A DNA stretch of 64,000 nucleotides from Elephas maximus indicus (taxonomy: Eukaryota > Chordata > Mammalia > Proboscidea > Elephantidae), in the NCBI RefSeq assembly GCF_024166365.1, contig NC_064820.1, positions 62,535,501 through 62,599,500 on the forward strand. The letters are read 5' to 3'. Positions 23,299 to 35,554 of the stretch are shown here, in pieces. Position 1 is the stretch's first letter; each line of letters begins with the position of its first letter. The position numbers and the translations under genes were made by a program. The notes under the pieces were generated by a model, which saw only the letters and a program-made list of their open reading frames with translations, was not told the DNA's origin and searched no databases.

Positions 23299-25387
23299 TA
23301 GAAAGCAAATACCTTGCTATATTTCACCCAAGTAACTAACCGCAAAATAAAAAGTAATGGAGCATTAAATTTCCAAAAGGTGGTGTTACATTGGTGCTTG
23401 TTCAATGGGAGCATGCCTGAAAATAAGCCACCCAAGTCTCTGGATAAGATTGGGAACTTAACAAAATGATTCTAAATGCTAATGTGGATGCTATGAACTT
23501 AAATTCATGTATTTCTTTTGTTTGAGAGTTTAAAAATAAGTGTCTTTTGAAATAGTATTATTGCTTTTTAAATAAGTTGAACGTGGAGAATGGTAAAATC
23601 CCTCACAATGAACATAGTCAGTGAGAGGGGGTATGATAGAGTTGTCAGAAAATCCGAACAGATTGATGTGTAAGAGAGAGGTATTTTTGGTCTTTGGTCT
23701 TGGAGATGCTAAATACCCATTTTAGAACAAGAGGCACAATCTGACTCAGCTGACCTGAGTACATTTCCTTACCTCTCCGCTAAACCCACCCACAAACAAG
23801 AGGCAGCTCTTCTTTGCTCAACTCACAGTAACTTCTCAACTTGATTTAAACTTGTAAAACTGCCAGTTGACTCTAATAAAATAAAATCGGCATAACTTCC
23901 AACTGCTAGATATTAAAACACTGAATTTGAGTATCTAATTGATGCTGATTTTTGAGAGCCAATGTGTAAAGAACAATTTGAAATATTACTAGACGTGATA
24001 GTTTAGAAGCATGGATTGTACCTGGAATCCACAGTAATCATAATGATAACATAAAAACTATGACATTTTTATCAAGACTTTAGTGCCCTTTTCAAAATGA
24101 CTTAATTTTTTCAGTAGTATATAAACAGTACTTGTTTAATTTAGTTGTTAATCATTCTTTAAAATGTTATATATTATTTTCATCCATTTGTAATTCTTGA
24201 TTTAATAGTATTATGTCCATTATCTAATCTTCTTAGTTGTTTTCAGGAATATCTCTAAATTTTATAAGATTAAGTATAAATAAAATTGGATTTTATTTCT
24301 TCTCCCTAAAACTGTAGCTTTCAGCTGGTAAACATCAGTAATTGTATAGCACATGACTTCAAATCTTAAAACCCTAGCACCTATCTCTGTAGCAAAAGGA
24401 AGGAAAACTTCAAAATATATTGAGTCTTGGTATAGGCAAATGACATCCAATGGTTTCAGCTAAACCCAACTGAGAGAAAACAGTCAATGTACAAATATAT
24501 TTGTGACAACTTGATTCCACGTGGTCTTGCTTATGCAAAAGAAGTCAAGAAAACCCATAATGACCTACTCATATCAACATTCTCATCGTGATAATGAACT
24601 AGTTCTTGTCTCTAAGATATTCAGTTACTTGAGGCTAGAACAAAATTTATATTAGCATATTCATCATTATACTTTGAAATAAGTTTTGGCACTCATTACT
24701 CATGAATAAAAGAATGTCGATGTAATGCATTCCTCTGAGGCAATTTTCATAACACAAGGGTTTATTTCTTCAACCAAAACCTTTCACTACTGAGGCACTC
24801 TTTGGAAATTGGACTTAATGCTTCAAAGTATCTACGTAAAAAGAAGTTGAAATTTAATTTTTGAAGCTTAACTTTTTTTTTTTTTTACTTCACAGGCTTT
24901 TCCCTCTAGAAGAAGCAATAGATTTCAGTAGATACAATTCCCTGATTTGCCTTATGCTGACAGAAACATCTATATACTTATTCTGACCACAATTCATAGT
25001 TTCTCCTCTGTACATGAAAAAGGCCCATATATCAGACCTGCCTTAGGCGAAAAGTAATTTCTCATCTCCTTTAATAGTAAATAGTAGTTTATTGGAAATG
25101 CTTATTTTCAGGAATAAAACAGGGTCCTTGTTTTTTTTCAGTGTATCTTTTTTATCTACAGAGCACTTTGCATTTCAGAGTATTTTAATGATTTTTATAG
25201 TCATTTCTTACTGTATCCTTACAACTGTATGATTGCTCTCAATTGCTACATGAAGAAAATCATAAATAGAGATATTAAGGCTATGGTTTACACTTGGCCA
25301 AACATATCCATTTGGTTCCATCAATGCAGCTAATTCAGTCATGGAGGAAAAAAAAAAAGTCAGTTAAGACATTTGGCAATATCTAGA
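23299..25387. other. Gene-free, mostly unassigned
   Basis: About 2 kb AT-rich sequence without a recognisable repeat, except a faint antisense MIR-like segment near 25,150-25,310 (ACATGAAGAAAATCATAAAT). No gene. Confidence 0.35.
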
Positions 25388-25551
25388 CAATAAACTGATG
25401 CTGCAGTGGTTAAGAGCTTGGCTGCTAACCAAAAGGTCGGCAGTTGGAATCCACCAGACTCTCCGTGGAAACACTATGGGGCAGTTCTACTCTGTCCTAC
25501 AGGGTCACTACGAGTTGGAATCTACTCGACAGCAATGTATTTGGTTTGATT
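25388..25551 (+). mobile_element. AfroSINE
   Basis: GCAGTGGTTAAGAGCTTGGC head and GCAGTTCTACTCTGTCCTAC core, ending GTATTTGGTTTG. Confidence 0.9.
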
Positions 25552-25621
25552 TGGACAACAAACTAAAACAAACAGAAAATGAATATATGTGTTTAATGAT
25601 ATGACTTAAATGAACTGACTA

Positions 25622-25802
25622 TAAAACCAAAAAATAAACAAATAACTAAACCCCTTGTCTTTGAATCTATTCCTAACTCATAGCGATCCCATAAGAGAGA
25701 GTAGAACTGCCCCACAGGGTTTCCAAGGAGAGGCTGGTGGATTCCAACTGCCGACCTTTTTGTTAGCAGCCAAGCTGTTAACCATGGTGCCACTGGGGCT
25801 CT
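25622..25802 (-). mobile_element. AfroSINE, antisense
   Basis: Antisense tail CTAACTCATAGCGATCCCAT to head CATGGTGCCACTGGGGCTC. Only 70 bp from the preceding sense SINE, so the pair is inverted. Confidence 0.9.
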
Positions 25803-25887
25803 GAATTGACTATATAGCCTATAGTCACCTAAAATACAATTTTGTTACTTGAAAACTTCAGACATAGCTCCTGCCCAAGACAGCAAA

Positions 25888-26052
25888 GTTAGCTGTGACA
25901 TAGAGGTTTAAGCGATCAGCTGCTAACGAAAATTTGCTGGTTTGAATCCACCAGCCACTCCTTGGAAACCCTATAGGGCAGTTCTCTCTCTTCTATGGGG
26001 TAGCTATGAGTCGGAATTGACCGGTGGCAATGTTTTTTTTTTTTTTTTTAAA
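25888..26052 (+). mobile_element. AfroSINE
   Basis: GACATAGAGGTTTAAGCGAT head, CCTTGGAAACCCTATAGGGC core, and a T-run after the tail. Confidence 0.88.
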
Positions 26053-26159
26053 GTTGATAATAATAATTTTCATCATGTGCATACAAAAAAATAAAAAGCT
26101 TCTGTAAAAAAAGATAATTGGGACAAGCATGGGAATTTTTACTATGTCTATAGCTGTGC

Positions 26160-26352
26160 AAGAGTCCTGAGTTGTGCAAACAGTGAACGCACTGAAAGGT
26201 TGGAGGTTGGAATCTATCCAGAGGAACCTCCGAAGAAAGGCTTGGTGATCTACATTGGAAAAAATCACCATTGAAAATGATATAGAGCACAGTTCTACCG
26301 TGATACACACAGGGGCACCATGAGTGGGAACGGACTTGATGGCAACTGGTAT
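26160..26352 (+). mobile_element. AfroSINE type 2
   Basis: GAGTCCTGAGTTGTGCAAAC head, AAGGCTTGGTGATCTACATT core, tail ATGAGTGGGAACGGACTTG. Confidence 0.85.
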
Positions 26353-26560
26353 AGCTGCGGAAGTCAGAATCTGGGAGTCCACCTTACAAACACATTGCCT
26401 GCCCATGTGGTTACCTTGAATAGGCTTGGGAAGTGAAGAGTGACTCATGCCCCTAATGAGAGCATGAACTTTGGGTGTGTCAGAGCTCCATATGAATATC
26501 CTCACAGTACCCTTTCCAGGTTTGTCAACAGAAGAAACTCCTGTCTGTATTGGCTTTGCT

Positions 26561-28250
26561 TGTTGTTGTTGGGTGCCATTGAGTCAGTTCCCACTCATAA
26601 TGACCCTACGTACAACCGAATGAAACACTGCCTGGTCCTGCCCCATTCTCACAACCTTTGCTATGTTCGAGCCCATTGCTGCAGCCACTGTGTTAATCTA
26701 TCTCATTAAGGGTCTTCCTCTTTTTTGCTGACCCTTTACTCTATGAAGTATGGTGCCCTTCTCCAGGGACTGGTCCCTTCTGATAATATGTCCAGAGTAT
26801 GAGATGTGAAGTCTTGCCATCCTAGCTTCTAAGGAACATTCTGGCTGTACTTCTAAGACAGATTTGTTTGTTCTTCTGGCAGTCCATGGTATATTCAATA
26901 TTCTTCACCAATACCACAATTCAAATGCATAGATTCTTCTTCAGTCTTCCTTATTCACTGTCCAGTTTTTGTATGCATAGGAGGTAACTGAAAACACCAT
27001 GGCTTGGGTCAGGCACACCTTAGTCCTCAAAATGATATCTTTGCTTTTTAACACTTTAAAAAGATCTTTTGCAGCAGATTTGCCCAATGCAATGTGTTGT
27101 TTGATTTCTCTACAGCTGCTTCCATGGGCGTTGATTGTGGATCCAAGTAAAATGAAATCCTTGATAACTTCAGTCTTTTCTCCATTTGTCATGATGTTGC
27201 TTATTGGTGCAGTTGTATTTTTGTTTTCTTTATGTTGAGGTGTAATCCATATTGAAGGCTATAGTCTTTCATCTTCATCAATAAGTGCTTCAAGTTCCTC
27301 TTTGCTTTCAGCAAGCAAGGTTGTGTCATCTGCATATTGCAGATTGTTAATGGGTCTTCCTCCAGTCCTGAAGCCATGTTCTTCTTCATATAGCCCAGCT
27401 TCTCAGATTATTTGCTCAGCATACTCTTTGAAAAAGTATGGTGAAAGAATACAACTCTGATGCACATCATTCCTGATATCAACCCAAACAATATCCCCTT
27501 TTTCTGTTCAAACAATTGCCTCTTGGTCTATGTACTTAATTGATCACAATTAAGTGTTCTGGAACTCCCATTCTTCGAAATGTTATCCACAATTTGTTAT
27601 GATCCATACAGTCGAATACCTTTGCACAATCAATAAAACACAGTTAAACATCTTTCTGGTATTCTCTGCTTTCAGCCAAGATCCATCTGACATCAACAAC
27701 AATATCCCTTGTTGCAAGTCCTCTTCTGAAACTGGCTTGAATTTCTAGCAGTTCTCTGTCAATGTACTGCTGCAACTATTTTTGAATTATCTTCAGCAAA
27801 ATTTACCTGTATGTGATGTTAATGCTATTGTTTGATAATTTACACGTTTGGTTGGATCACCTTTCTTTGGAATGGGCACAAACATGGATCTTTTCCAGTT
27901 GGTTGACCTAGTAGCTATCTTCTAAATTTCTTGGCATAGACGAGTTAGTGCTTCCAGCTTTGCATTCTTTTGTTGAAACATCTCAATTGGTATTACTCAA
28001 TATCTGGAGCCTTGTTTTTTACCAATGCTTTCAGTGCAGCTTGGACTTTTTCCTTCAGTACCATTGGCTCCTAATCAAATGCTACCTCATGAAATGGTTG
28101 AATATCAATTGATTCTTTTTGTTACAATGACTCTGTGTATTCCTTCCATCTTCTTTGATGCTTCCTGTGTAGTTCAATATTTGGCCCATAGAATCATTCA
28201 AAATTGCAACTAGAGAAATGCTGAGCAATTCTTTCCTTTTGGTTTCTTCT
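26561..28250 (-). mobile_element. Longest RTE LINE copy, antisense
   Basis: About 1.69 kb from the 3' tail (TGTTGTTGTTGGGTGCCATT) back through the RT palm and pre-RT region. It ends past CTGTGTATTCCTTCCATCTT. The minus strand shows broken peptide such as SSCREIKQHIALGKSAAKD. Many stops, not functional. Confidence 0.93.
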
Positions 28251-28302
28251 TTGGCTTTGTTTAAATTTGTTAATAATACTGATTATTAACAGTACCTTAT
28301 TT

Positions 28303-28650
28303 TGGTACAGCACTTTGCACTCTACAAAAATATTTCAGATCACTTATTCAGTGTGATTCTCACAACACTCCTACAGTAGATTAAAAAAAAAAAATCAAAC
28401 CCGCTGCTGTTGAGTCAATTCTGACTCATAGCGACCCTACAGGACAGAGAACTGTCCCATAGGGTTTCCAAGGAGTACCCGGTAGATTCAAACTGCCGAC
28501 CTTTTGGTTAGCAGCTGTGGCTCTTAACCATTATGCCTCCAGGGTTTCCTGATGTAGAGTTAGGACAGCATTATACTTGATTTGCAGATGAGGACACAGA
28601 CTCAGAGATGATTCAGTCTAAGTCAAACAGCTTGTGAGTGACAAAGCTGA
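28303..28650 (-). repeat. MIR, antisense, split by an AfroSINE
   Basis: Plus-strand TGTGATTCTCACAACACTCC before the SINE and TTGCAGATGAGGACACAGAC after it are consecutive in antisense MIR. Confidence 0.6.
28385..28551 (-). mobile_element. AfroSINE, antisense, inserted in MIR
   Basis: A-run then ATCAAACCCGCTGCTGTTGA, ending CATTATGCCTCCAGGGTTTC. Confidence 0.9.
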
Positions 28651-28789
28651 CTTCCAGTGACTTCTATCATAATCTCATGCTGCCTGTTCAGCTGTGGCGA
28701 GTTTCAGAAGAAAAGAACAGGTAAACTGCTGGGATGACTCATCCTTAAATTTTGCTAATCCCAATGAATTCAGTGGCACTATGGCTCTT

Positions 28790-29208
28790 TGGTAGTCCCT
28801 GGGTAGTGCAAAAGGTCAAGGGCAAGTTGCTAACCAAAAGGTTGGTTGTTCTAACCCACTCAGAGGTACCTTGGAAGAAAGGCCTGGCAATCTACTTCAG
28901 AAAGATTGCTGTTGTCATTGTGAGGTGCCATAGAGTCAATTTCAACTCACAGTGATCCTATGGGACACAGTAGAACTGCCCCCATAGGCTTTTCTAGTCT
29001 GTAATCTTTACGGGAGCAGATCACCTGGTCTTTCTCCTGCAGAGTGCGTGGGTATGTTCAAACTGCCAACCTTTCAGTTAGCGGCCAAGTGCTTAATTGT
29101 TGCACCACCATGGCCCTTTCCAAAAGGTTACAGCCATTGAAAACTCTATGGAGCACGGCTGTACTCTGAAACACGTGGGGTCACCACAAGTTGGAACTGA
29201 CTTGACGG
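28790..29208 (+). mobile_element. AfroSINE type 2, split by a younger SINE
   Basis: The left half ends CTACTTCAGAAAGATT and the right half resumes CCAAAAGGTTACAGCCATTG, finishing AGTTGGAACTGACTTGACG. The halves join to one ordinary type 2 SINE. Confidence 0.88.
28908..29119 (-). mobile_element. AfroSINE, antisense, nested in the type 2 SINE
   Basis: Starts CTGTTGTCATTGTGAGGTG and ends TTGTTGCACCACCATGGCC. Insertion duplicated roughly AAAGATT / AAAGGTT. Confidence 0.88.
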
Positions 29209-29214
29209 CAACTG

Positions 29215-30420
29215 GTTATGACCTCTCCAAAAATGTTTGCATCAGGCGAACAAAGAGGTGAACTTTATTTTTCACTCTTTGTCTTCAGGTTCTATTTACT
29301 GCCAGTTCTGTTATGATGAATAAATTGTTAACGTCTCTGATGATCAGTCTCTCTGCCTTTAAAATGGAGAAGATAATATTTGCCACCTACTAACTTCACC
29401 AGAATGAAAGAACTAATGCTTCTAAAATGCTGTGAGAGAAATGCTTTCAAAGGGATGCTCTAGAAATAGAAATATGAGATTTACATTTAGTACATTTAAA
29501 TGTGATCTTTTAACTGAAATTAAGTTTTCACCAATGCTTCTTGCCACACTGAACTCAGTATAATTTGTATTATAGTGACTATTTTTGTCTTTTTGGCTTT
29601 GAGTGCCTAGGCAGTAAATGTGCCTTCCAGTTATACGGATTCTGCCCTTTTACAGACCACTGTTGGAGGCTAAAATCCCCTTGTCTTATACCCTCTACCT
29701 GAGAGTTCATTTTAATTTGTTTATGCTAGTTAAAGATTGAAGAATTTTCTATTTCGCTGTACATAGGTAGCGACATGTTCTTTTGACACCGACTCGGGAA
29801 AAGAATAGGTAATGAAGCAGACTTTGCTTCGACATTAGAAGAGCAACTTTGCTATATAACCCAGCAATGGTGCAAAGGTGTTGCTGGCCCTGGTGAGCGC
29901 GTCACAGTGACAGTCTTCATTAGTCAAGCTGGCGTGCCTCCCACTAAAGGGGACTATAGGATGCGTAATCTCTCCAAAGAGAGTTTGCAGTACAACGACC
30001 AGACAGACAGCTGAAGTCTTCTAATGATGACTCTACTTCAGCAAGCCAGACTTACTAGGGATAAAACTATTAAGCCTCAGAGACAGCTTCAGCTTGCAGA
30101 CTTCATATGGAATGCTTATTCTTCAGAGGACGTTTTTAGACAAGGAGTGCAAACTTTCACACTGGACTGGATTGTCTAAAGCACGTGAACCAACAAAATG
30201 TTTTCCATACAGGAGCTGTTGGCTGATAAAGTTGACCTTGCAATAATACAGGAGCATTTTTTTCTGAAAGAACCTGAAATTGATTAATAAGAATTTTTAT
30301 GAATTATACATTATCCACTATGTCACAGGAGTTAGTTTTCTCTAAATTGAGTTAGTATCATTTACCTTTAGCTTTTTCCTTATCTCTTATTTTTAAGAGG
30401 ACAATGAATTAATGAACTGT
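29215..30420. other. Repeat-free stretch, candidate conserved noncoding DNA
   Basis: No repeat is recognised across about 1.2 kb. The part 29,760-30,110 holds several CpGs outside any repeat (for example GTGAGCGCGTCACAGTGAC). No long open frame. May be an enhancer or noncoding exon (see findings). Confidence 0.35.
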
Positions 30421-30424
30421 TACA

Positions 30425-30578
30425 TGTTCAGATCCACCAGCCACTCTGTGGGCGAAAGCTATGGCAGACTGCTTCCTGAAGGATTACGGCCTTAGGAAAC
30501 CCTATGGGGCAGTTCTACTCCGTCCTACATGGCTGCTATGAGTTGGAATGGACTCCATGGCAATAAGTTTGGTTTTTG
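30425..30578 (+). mobile_element. AfroSINE, 5' truncated
   Basis: Begins at CAGATCCACCAGCCACTCTG, so the RNA polymerase III head is missing. Full core and tail. Confidence 0.88.
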
Positions 30579-31007
30579 TTTTTAATAAGTGTCTACCACA
30601 AAAGAACTCGTTCATTTCTCAAAGAATGTTATTTATTTGTTTTTTAAGTATAGGGAGCCCTCGTTCAAAGAACTCACAAATGTTCATTCTTCCTCATGGG
30701 TCCTACCTTATATTTTGGACATGTATTAGGAGTGTGCTTTTTGTGTTGTTTTGCTTTATTTTATAAAGTGAGCAATGATGTTCTATTAGTTTGTCAAGAA
30801 ATTGTCTTTTAACTCATCTCAAGCCTGATTAAAATAAGTATACAATGTGTGAAAAAAAATTTACAGTAAATTCAAAATGGTCAGTACATTGGAATATAAT
30901 CCAATGTTGACATTCTCTCTGCTTTATTGACCTAAAATTCTTTCATGTTGACAAGGAACTTGCCTTACAGACACTTGATGTGTTTTAATATCAGGCTGGT
31001 ACCGTGG
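30579..31007. other. No recognisable content
   Basis: AT-rich sequence with no supported gene or repeat. Confidence 0.35.
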
Positions 31008-31013
31008 CAACAA

Positions 31014-31205
31014 AGGAGCCCTGGTGCTCCAATGCTTACATGCTCGGCTCTTGGTTGGAACTCACCAGCCACTCTGCAGGAGAAAAGATCTGTCAATCTG
31101 CTCCCATGAAGATTACAGCCTAGGAAATTCTATGAGGCAACTCCAGTCTGTCATATGGATCACTATGAGTTGGAATTGACAGGACAGCACACAACAACAA
31201 CAACT
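31014..31205 (+). mobile_element. AfroSINE
   Basis: GGAGCCCTGGTGCTCCAATG head, tail GAGTTGGAATTGACAGGAC then ACAACAACAACAA. Confidence 0.88.
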
Positions 31206-31210
31206 ATGGC

Positions 31211-31380
31211 AACCAAAAAAAGAATAACCCATTGTCCTAGAGTTGATTCTGACTCACAGTGGCCTTATAGGAGAGAGTAGAAGTGCCCCATAGGGTTTTC
31301 AAGGAGTGGCTGGTGAATTCAAACTGCTGACCTTTTGGTTAGCAGCCGAGTTCTTAGCCACTGTGTCACCAGGAATCCAA
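31211..31380 (-). mobile_element. AfroSINE, antisense
   Basis: TTCTGACTCACAGTGGCCTT tail to CACTGTGTCACCAGGAATCC head. Only 5 bp separate it from the sense SINE, forming an inverted pair. Confidence 0.88.
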
Positions 31381-31619
31381 CAGTGCTAAATAAATGATAT
31401 CAATATATTTAGTACTTTCTGAAAAACTCATAGAGCTTCACTGAAAAAAAAGTCACTAAAAGACATTAAGAAATTAAGAAAATGTCTGTGTAACTGAAAT
31501 AAATGATATTTTAAAAATCAATTACTTAGGCTATTTTGAAGCCGAAATAATAGAGTGGAAGATGAAGAAACTGAGTCTACTTTCCTTAGAGGATTTTTGG
31601 GTTTTGTGATATGACTTGT
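31381..31619. other. No recognisable content
   Basis: Short AT-rich gap. Confidence 0.35.
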
Positions 31620-32140
31620 TGTCATGGATTGACTTATGTCCCTCCAAAAATGTGTGTATTAACTTGGTTAGCCCATGATCCCCAGTATTCTGTGTTGTCC
31701 TCCACTTTGTGACTGTAATTTTATTTTAAAGAGGATTAGGGTGAGATTGTAACGCCCTTGCCAGTCACATTCCTGATTCAACATAAAGGTCACTTGCCTG
31801 GGGTGTGGACTGCTCCACCTTTTATCTCTCAAGAGGTAAAAGGAAAGGGAAGTAAGCTGAGAGTGGCGGACCTCCTACCACCAAGAAAGCAGTGCCAGGA
31901 AGGAGCAGAGTGCATCCTTTGGACCTGAGGTTCCTGTGCTGAGGAGCTCCCAGACCAAGGGAAAATTGTTGTATCACAAGGACCTTCCTCCAGAGCTGGC
32001 AGAGAGAAAAAGCCTTCCCCTGGAGCTGATGCCCTGAATTTGGACTTGTAGCCTACACAACTGTGAAAGAATAAACTTTGCTTTGTTAAAGCCATCCACC
32101 TGTGGTATTTCTGTTATAGCAGCACTAGATGACCAAGACT
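31620..32140 (+). repeat. Solo LTR, MaLR-like, probably afrotherian-specific
   Basis: Starts TGTCATGGATTGACTTATG. It has a purine-rich middle, an AATAAA at 32070-32075 and an end reading AGCACTAGATGACCAAGAC. No internal sequence adjoins. The subfamily is not known to me. Confidence 0.7.
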
Positions 32141-32562
32141 CCTGTAATATCTTTAAAAATAAAATAAAATAAAATTTTAGGCTTTCAATAAAAGCACTGA
32201 CAAAGCCCAGAGGGTTTTTTTTTTTTTTTTTAATGTATTTCTTTTGACTATTAATTCTTGGAAATCTAAGTGGCTTTTCTCTGAGCCTTCAGGGTGTAAG
32301 AGTGACATGACATGATTTCTTGACAATATCTTGTTATGTTTTTGGAAAGAAAAACAAAAATAGAAATAAAGGTTGGAAATGATAATAATGAAATTTAAGT
32401 CTCAATTTTCATTTCTGGGTTTTGTTCTTCTCTCCAAAAATATGAAAAGATAGCTTCAAGAAATCATGATACACCACCCTTACACACTGAAAATTAAGAG
32501 AAAAACCACTTTGCATTAGGGAAGCCCAAATGAAAATTTTAAATTGCTATACAGTACATTAA
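32141..32562. other. No recognisable content
   Basis: Contains a T-run at 32,216-32,231 only. Confidence 0.35.
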
Positions 32563-32770
32563 AAAGCCCTGATGGCACTGTGGTTAAGTGTTCGGCTGCC
32601 AACTGAAAGGTTAGTGGTTTGAACCCACTAACTGCTGCTTGGGAGAAAGATGTGGCTGTCTGCTTCCCTAAGGGTTACAGACTTGGAAACCCTATGGGGC
32701 AGTTCTACTCTGTCCTACAGGGTCACTATGAGTCAGAATGGACTTGACAGCAATGGGTTTGGTTTTGGTA
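32563..32770 (+). mobile_element. AfroSINE
   Basis: AAGCCCTGATGGCACTGTGG head with box B-like GGTTTGAACCC, complete core, tail GACTTGACAGCAATGGG. Confidence 0.9.
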
Positions 32771-34235
32771 TAGAGTACATTACAGTGTATTTTCTTTGTC
32801 ACTAAAGCAAACCAGCTGTTAATATGACTGTTATAAAGTATATTCTTGCTTTTAGTTCTTGGATAAGCCCATAAAATGTATCAGTACAAGTGTGGTTTTA
32901 AATGCATCATTACATAACATAGATGATGTTACAAAATTCAAGATAAAATTCTTTTGATGCGTCTAGGGACTCAAAACTGTATTATTTTACAACATCCTTC
33001 CCTAGATAAATAATTATAACACTTGGTATGTTTGGTTAGCATTGGCATTTCAGCTAATGCTGACCAAAGGAGCTAGTGTGGCTATATTTAAACTCTTATC
33101 TTCAGAATAGCTTCACTACCACTCCACAGGGTATTTTAAAATTAATGAGATATACTCTTCTCAGAATACTTTTCAGTTTCATCAAAGTGAACTTTACATT
33201 CATTCGTTTTCCTGTAGATTTATTTTTCCAGTTGTGTCCACTTAAATTGGCGGAAATCAATTTTATTTGAAACATGGACTGCATATTTCTATTTCGGTCC
33301 TTTCTCTTTGATCCCAGGATGAAATCATGTTGCTGTTTAATATAACCATGTACCTCAATGTTGAAAATGAAAGTAACTGATAATGAGTCAGAGTCTGTAA
33401 AAGATTAGTGATTAGAGAAACCATATCCTGCCCAAATACATTTCTTTCACTCTCATTTACCAGATGGTACTTTTATCATCGACAATCATTCGTAATTTTT
33501 ACCTCCATAGCTGTATGTGGTCTTAACAAGCAGATAAAATGAAGAAATATATATATATATATATAATGTGTAGTAGGATAGGAATTAGTTTATGTAGACT
33601 GGATTCATTTTTCTGCTGTTCTGTTAAATAAAGCATAAAAATAAAGACATGGGCAAAATATTAAAAATCTGTATCACACTCTTTGTAAGAGAAGCAGTTG
33701 AAATCAAATTTGTGGCAACATGGAAATTGGTCCATGCTGGATATATTTCAGCCTTTTTAAACTCACATGGCATATTAATGAACATTTCAGAGGATAATCA
33801 TATTATTCATCTTCTAACCAAGATATACTAGACTGGGACAAGGCATAGCTGGGACTTCCTCAGGCAAACCAAGGTGCATGGGCACCCTCTTTACACACAA
33901 TATCTTTGGCAGGGAGTGGCCATACAATATCACTTAAAAAAAAAAAAAAAGCAAGAACCAAAATGGGACTATTTCATCTAGCCCAACATTTTCCATACCA
34001 CGGAGCAGAAGTTGAAGGACTCTCCTCAGTTGAACTGAAAATATAAAATGATGTTTCAGGAACCACTTGAGATTTATTCAGTCCAGGTTTCCTGACTTCG
34101 TCACTGAACCGAGTTTCTGTATCACTTCTGAATACTTAACTCCTTTTCTCAGAATACCTTTAAAATAAATCTATTAAAGCTTACCCTTCTTCAATGATCT
34201 CCAGATAAAACTTTAATTTTAAAAATCTTACTCTA
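32771..34235. other. Gene-free; (TA)n at 33,547-33,565
   Basis: No recognised repeat besides the (TA)n and an A-run at 33,935-33,949. The last 10 bases before the L1 (AAAAATCTTA) are its target duplication. Confidence 0.4.
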
Positions 34236-35554
34236 GGAGGAGGAGCCAAGATGGCGGAATAGACGGACACTTCCGGTGAACCCTCTTTACAACAAAGACC
34301 TGAAAAAACAAGTGAAATGAGTATATTTATGACAAGCTAGGACCCCAGAGCTTCAAAGACAAACTTAGAAAACGAACTGAGGGGTAGGGGGAGGAAGAGA
34401 CGGGTCAGAAGCGGAGAGGAGTTACCAGACCTGAATCATGGGGAGCCCTCAGGCACCATTCCTGGAGCGGCAGCAGCGGCGGGCTGGTACTAGAGTTCAG
34501 CCGCAGTTTCCTCGGGGAGAAGCAGTCAGCCACACAGCCTACTCACACCTCTGGAACCAGAAAAGAACAGCACTCCCAGCAAAAGCTAATTACTTGTGTG
34601 TATTTTACCGCACCTCCCCACGCCCAAGCAGGCTTCAGTGGCTGAATTCCATGGGCCTGAGATAGGCACTGTTGAGCACCTAGAGCCATCCTCCTGGCCT
34701 TGGGGAGGGAAAAAATTTGCAATTGGGGGAAAAGATAATTTGCTAGCTCCACATACCAGGGGAGATCAGGACAGAAGTGGCTTTATCCAGGCATAAATAA
34801 TCCCTGGACTTTGAGCACCTTTCCCTTCTGCATGGACATGTGTGAGCCTATTTTGGGAGAACACGCCCTTGTTGGCAGACTCCAGCCATTTCAGCTGTGC
34901 GGTGGAGAGGTGGGTGTTTAATGTTTGGCATTGCTTTGCCTATTAAACAAGGTCCTCTCCTACCCACATCAGGGACCTAAGGACTGGTAGCTCCACTCAG
35001 GTCACCCAGCCACCCGAAACAGGGGTCGAAAGATAACTGGTACCTCCCAGTCCTTACAACCAAAAACTTTGGGTGCCCATGGTCCACCTGCAGAACCCAC
35101 CCACCTGCATGCTCTAGTGAACAGGGATGCGCTTTCCTCAGAAGACACTCAGAGGTCGGTTCTCAGCCCCTGCCTCCTTCAGAGCATGACCCCCTGCGAC
35201 AACCAGATACCGGTATATATGCCAATCACCCCTGCCCCTCTAAGACTGTAGGACAGAGCCTGTACCACACACTTGATGATCAGCTACCTGGAAACCTGAG
35301 TTGAATTCATACAAGGAAACTGAATGGACTCCTAGGCTGATATACCTGATAACAGCTCTAGGCAGCTGGGGACAAGATATCAGACCTCCAAAGGTGAAAA
35401 TAATCAAGCTAGCTCACTCAAGTAACCCATAGGGGTATGACAAAAAGAAACAAAGCAAGCAGCTATGACACAGTAAGCAAGGATAAACTAACACAATAAC
35501 TTATAGATGGCTCAGAGAAAACAGTGAATATCAAGTCACATAAAGAAACAGACC

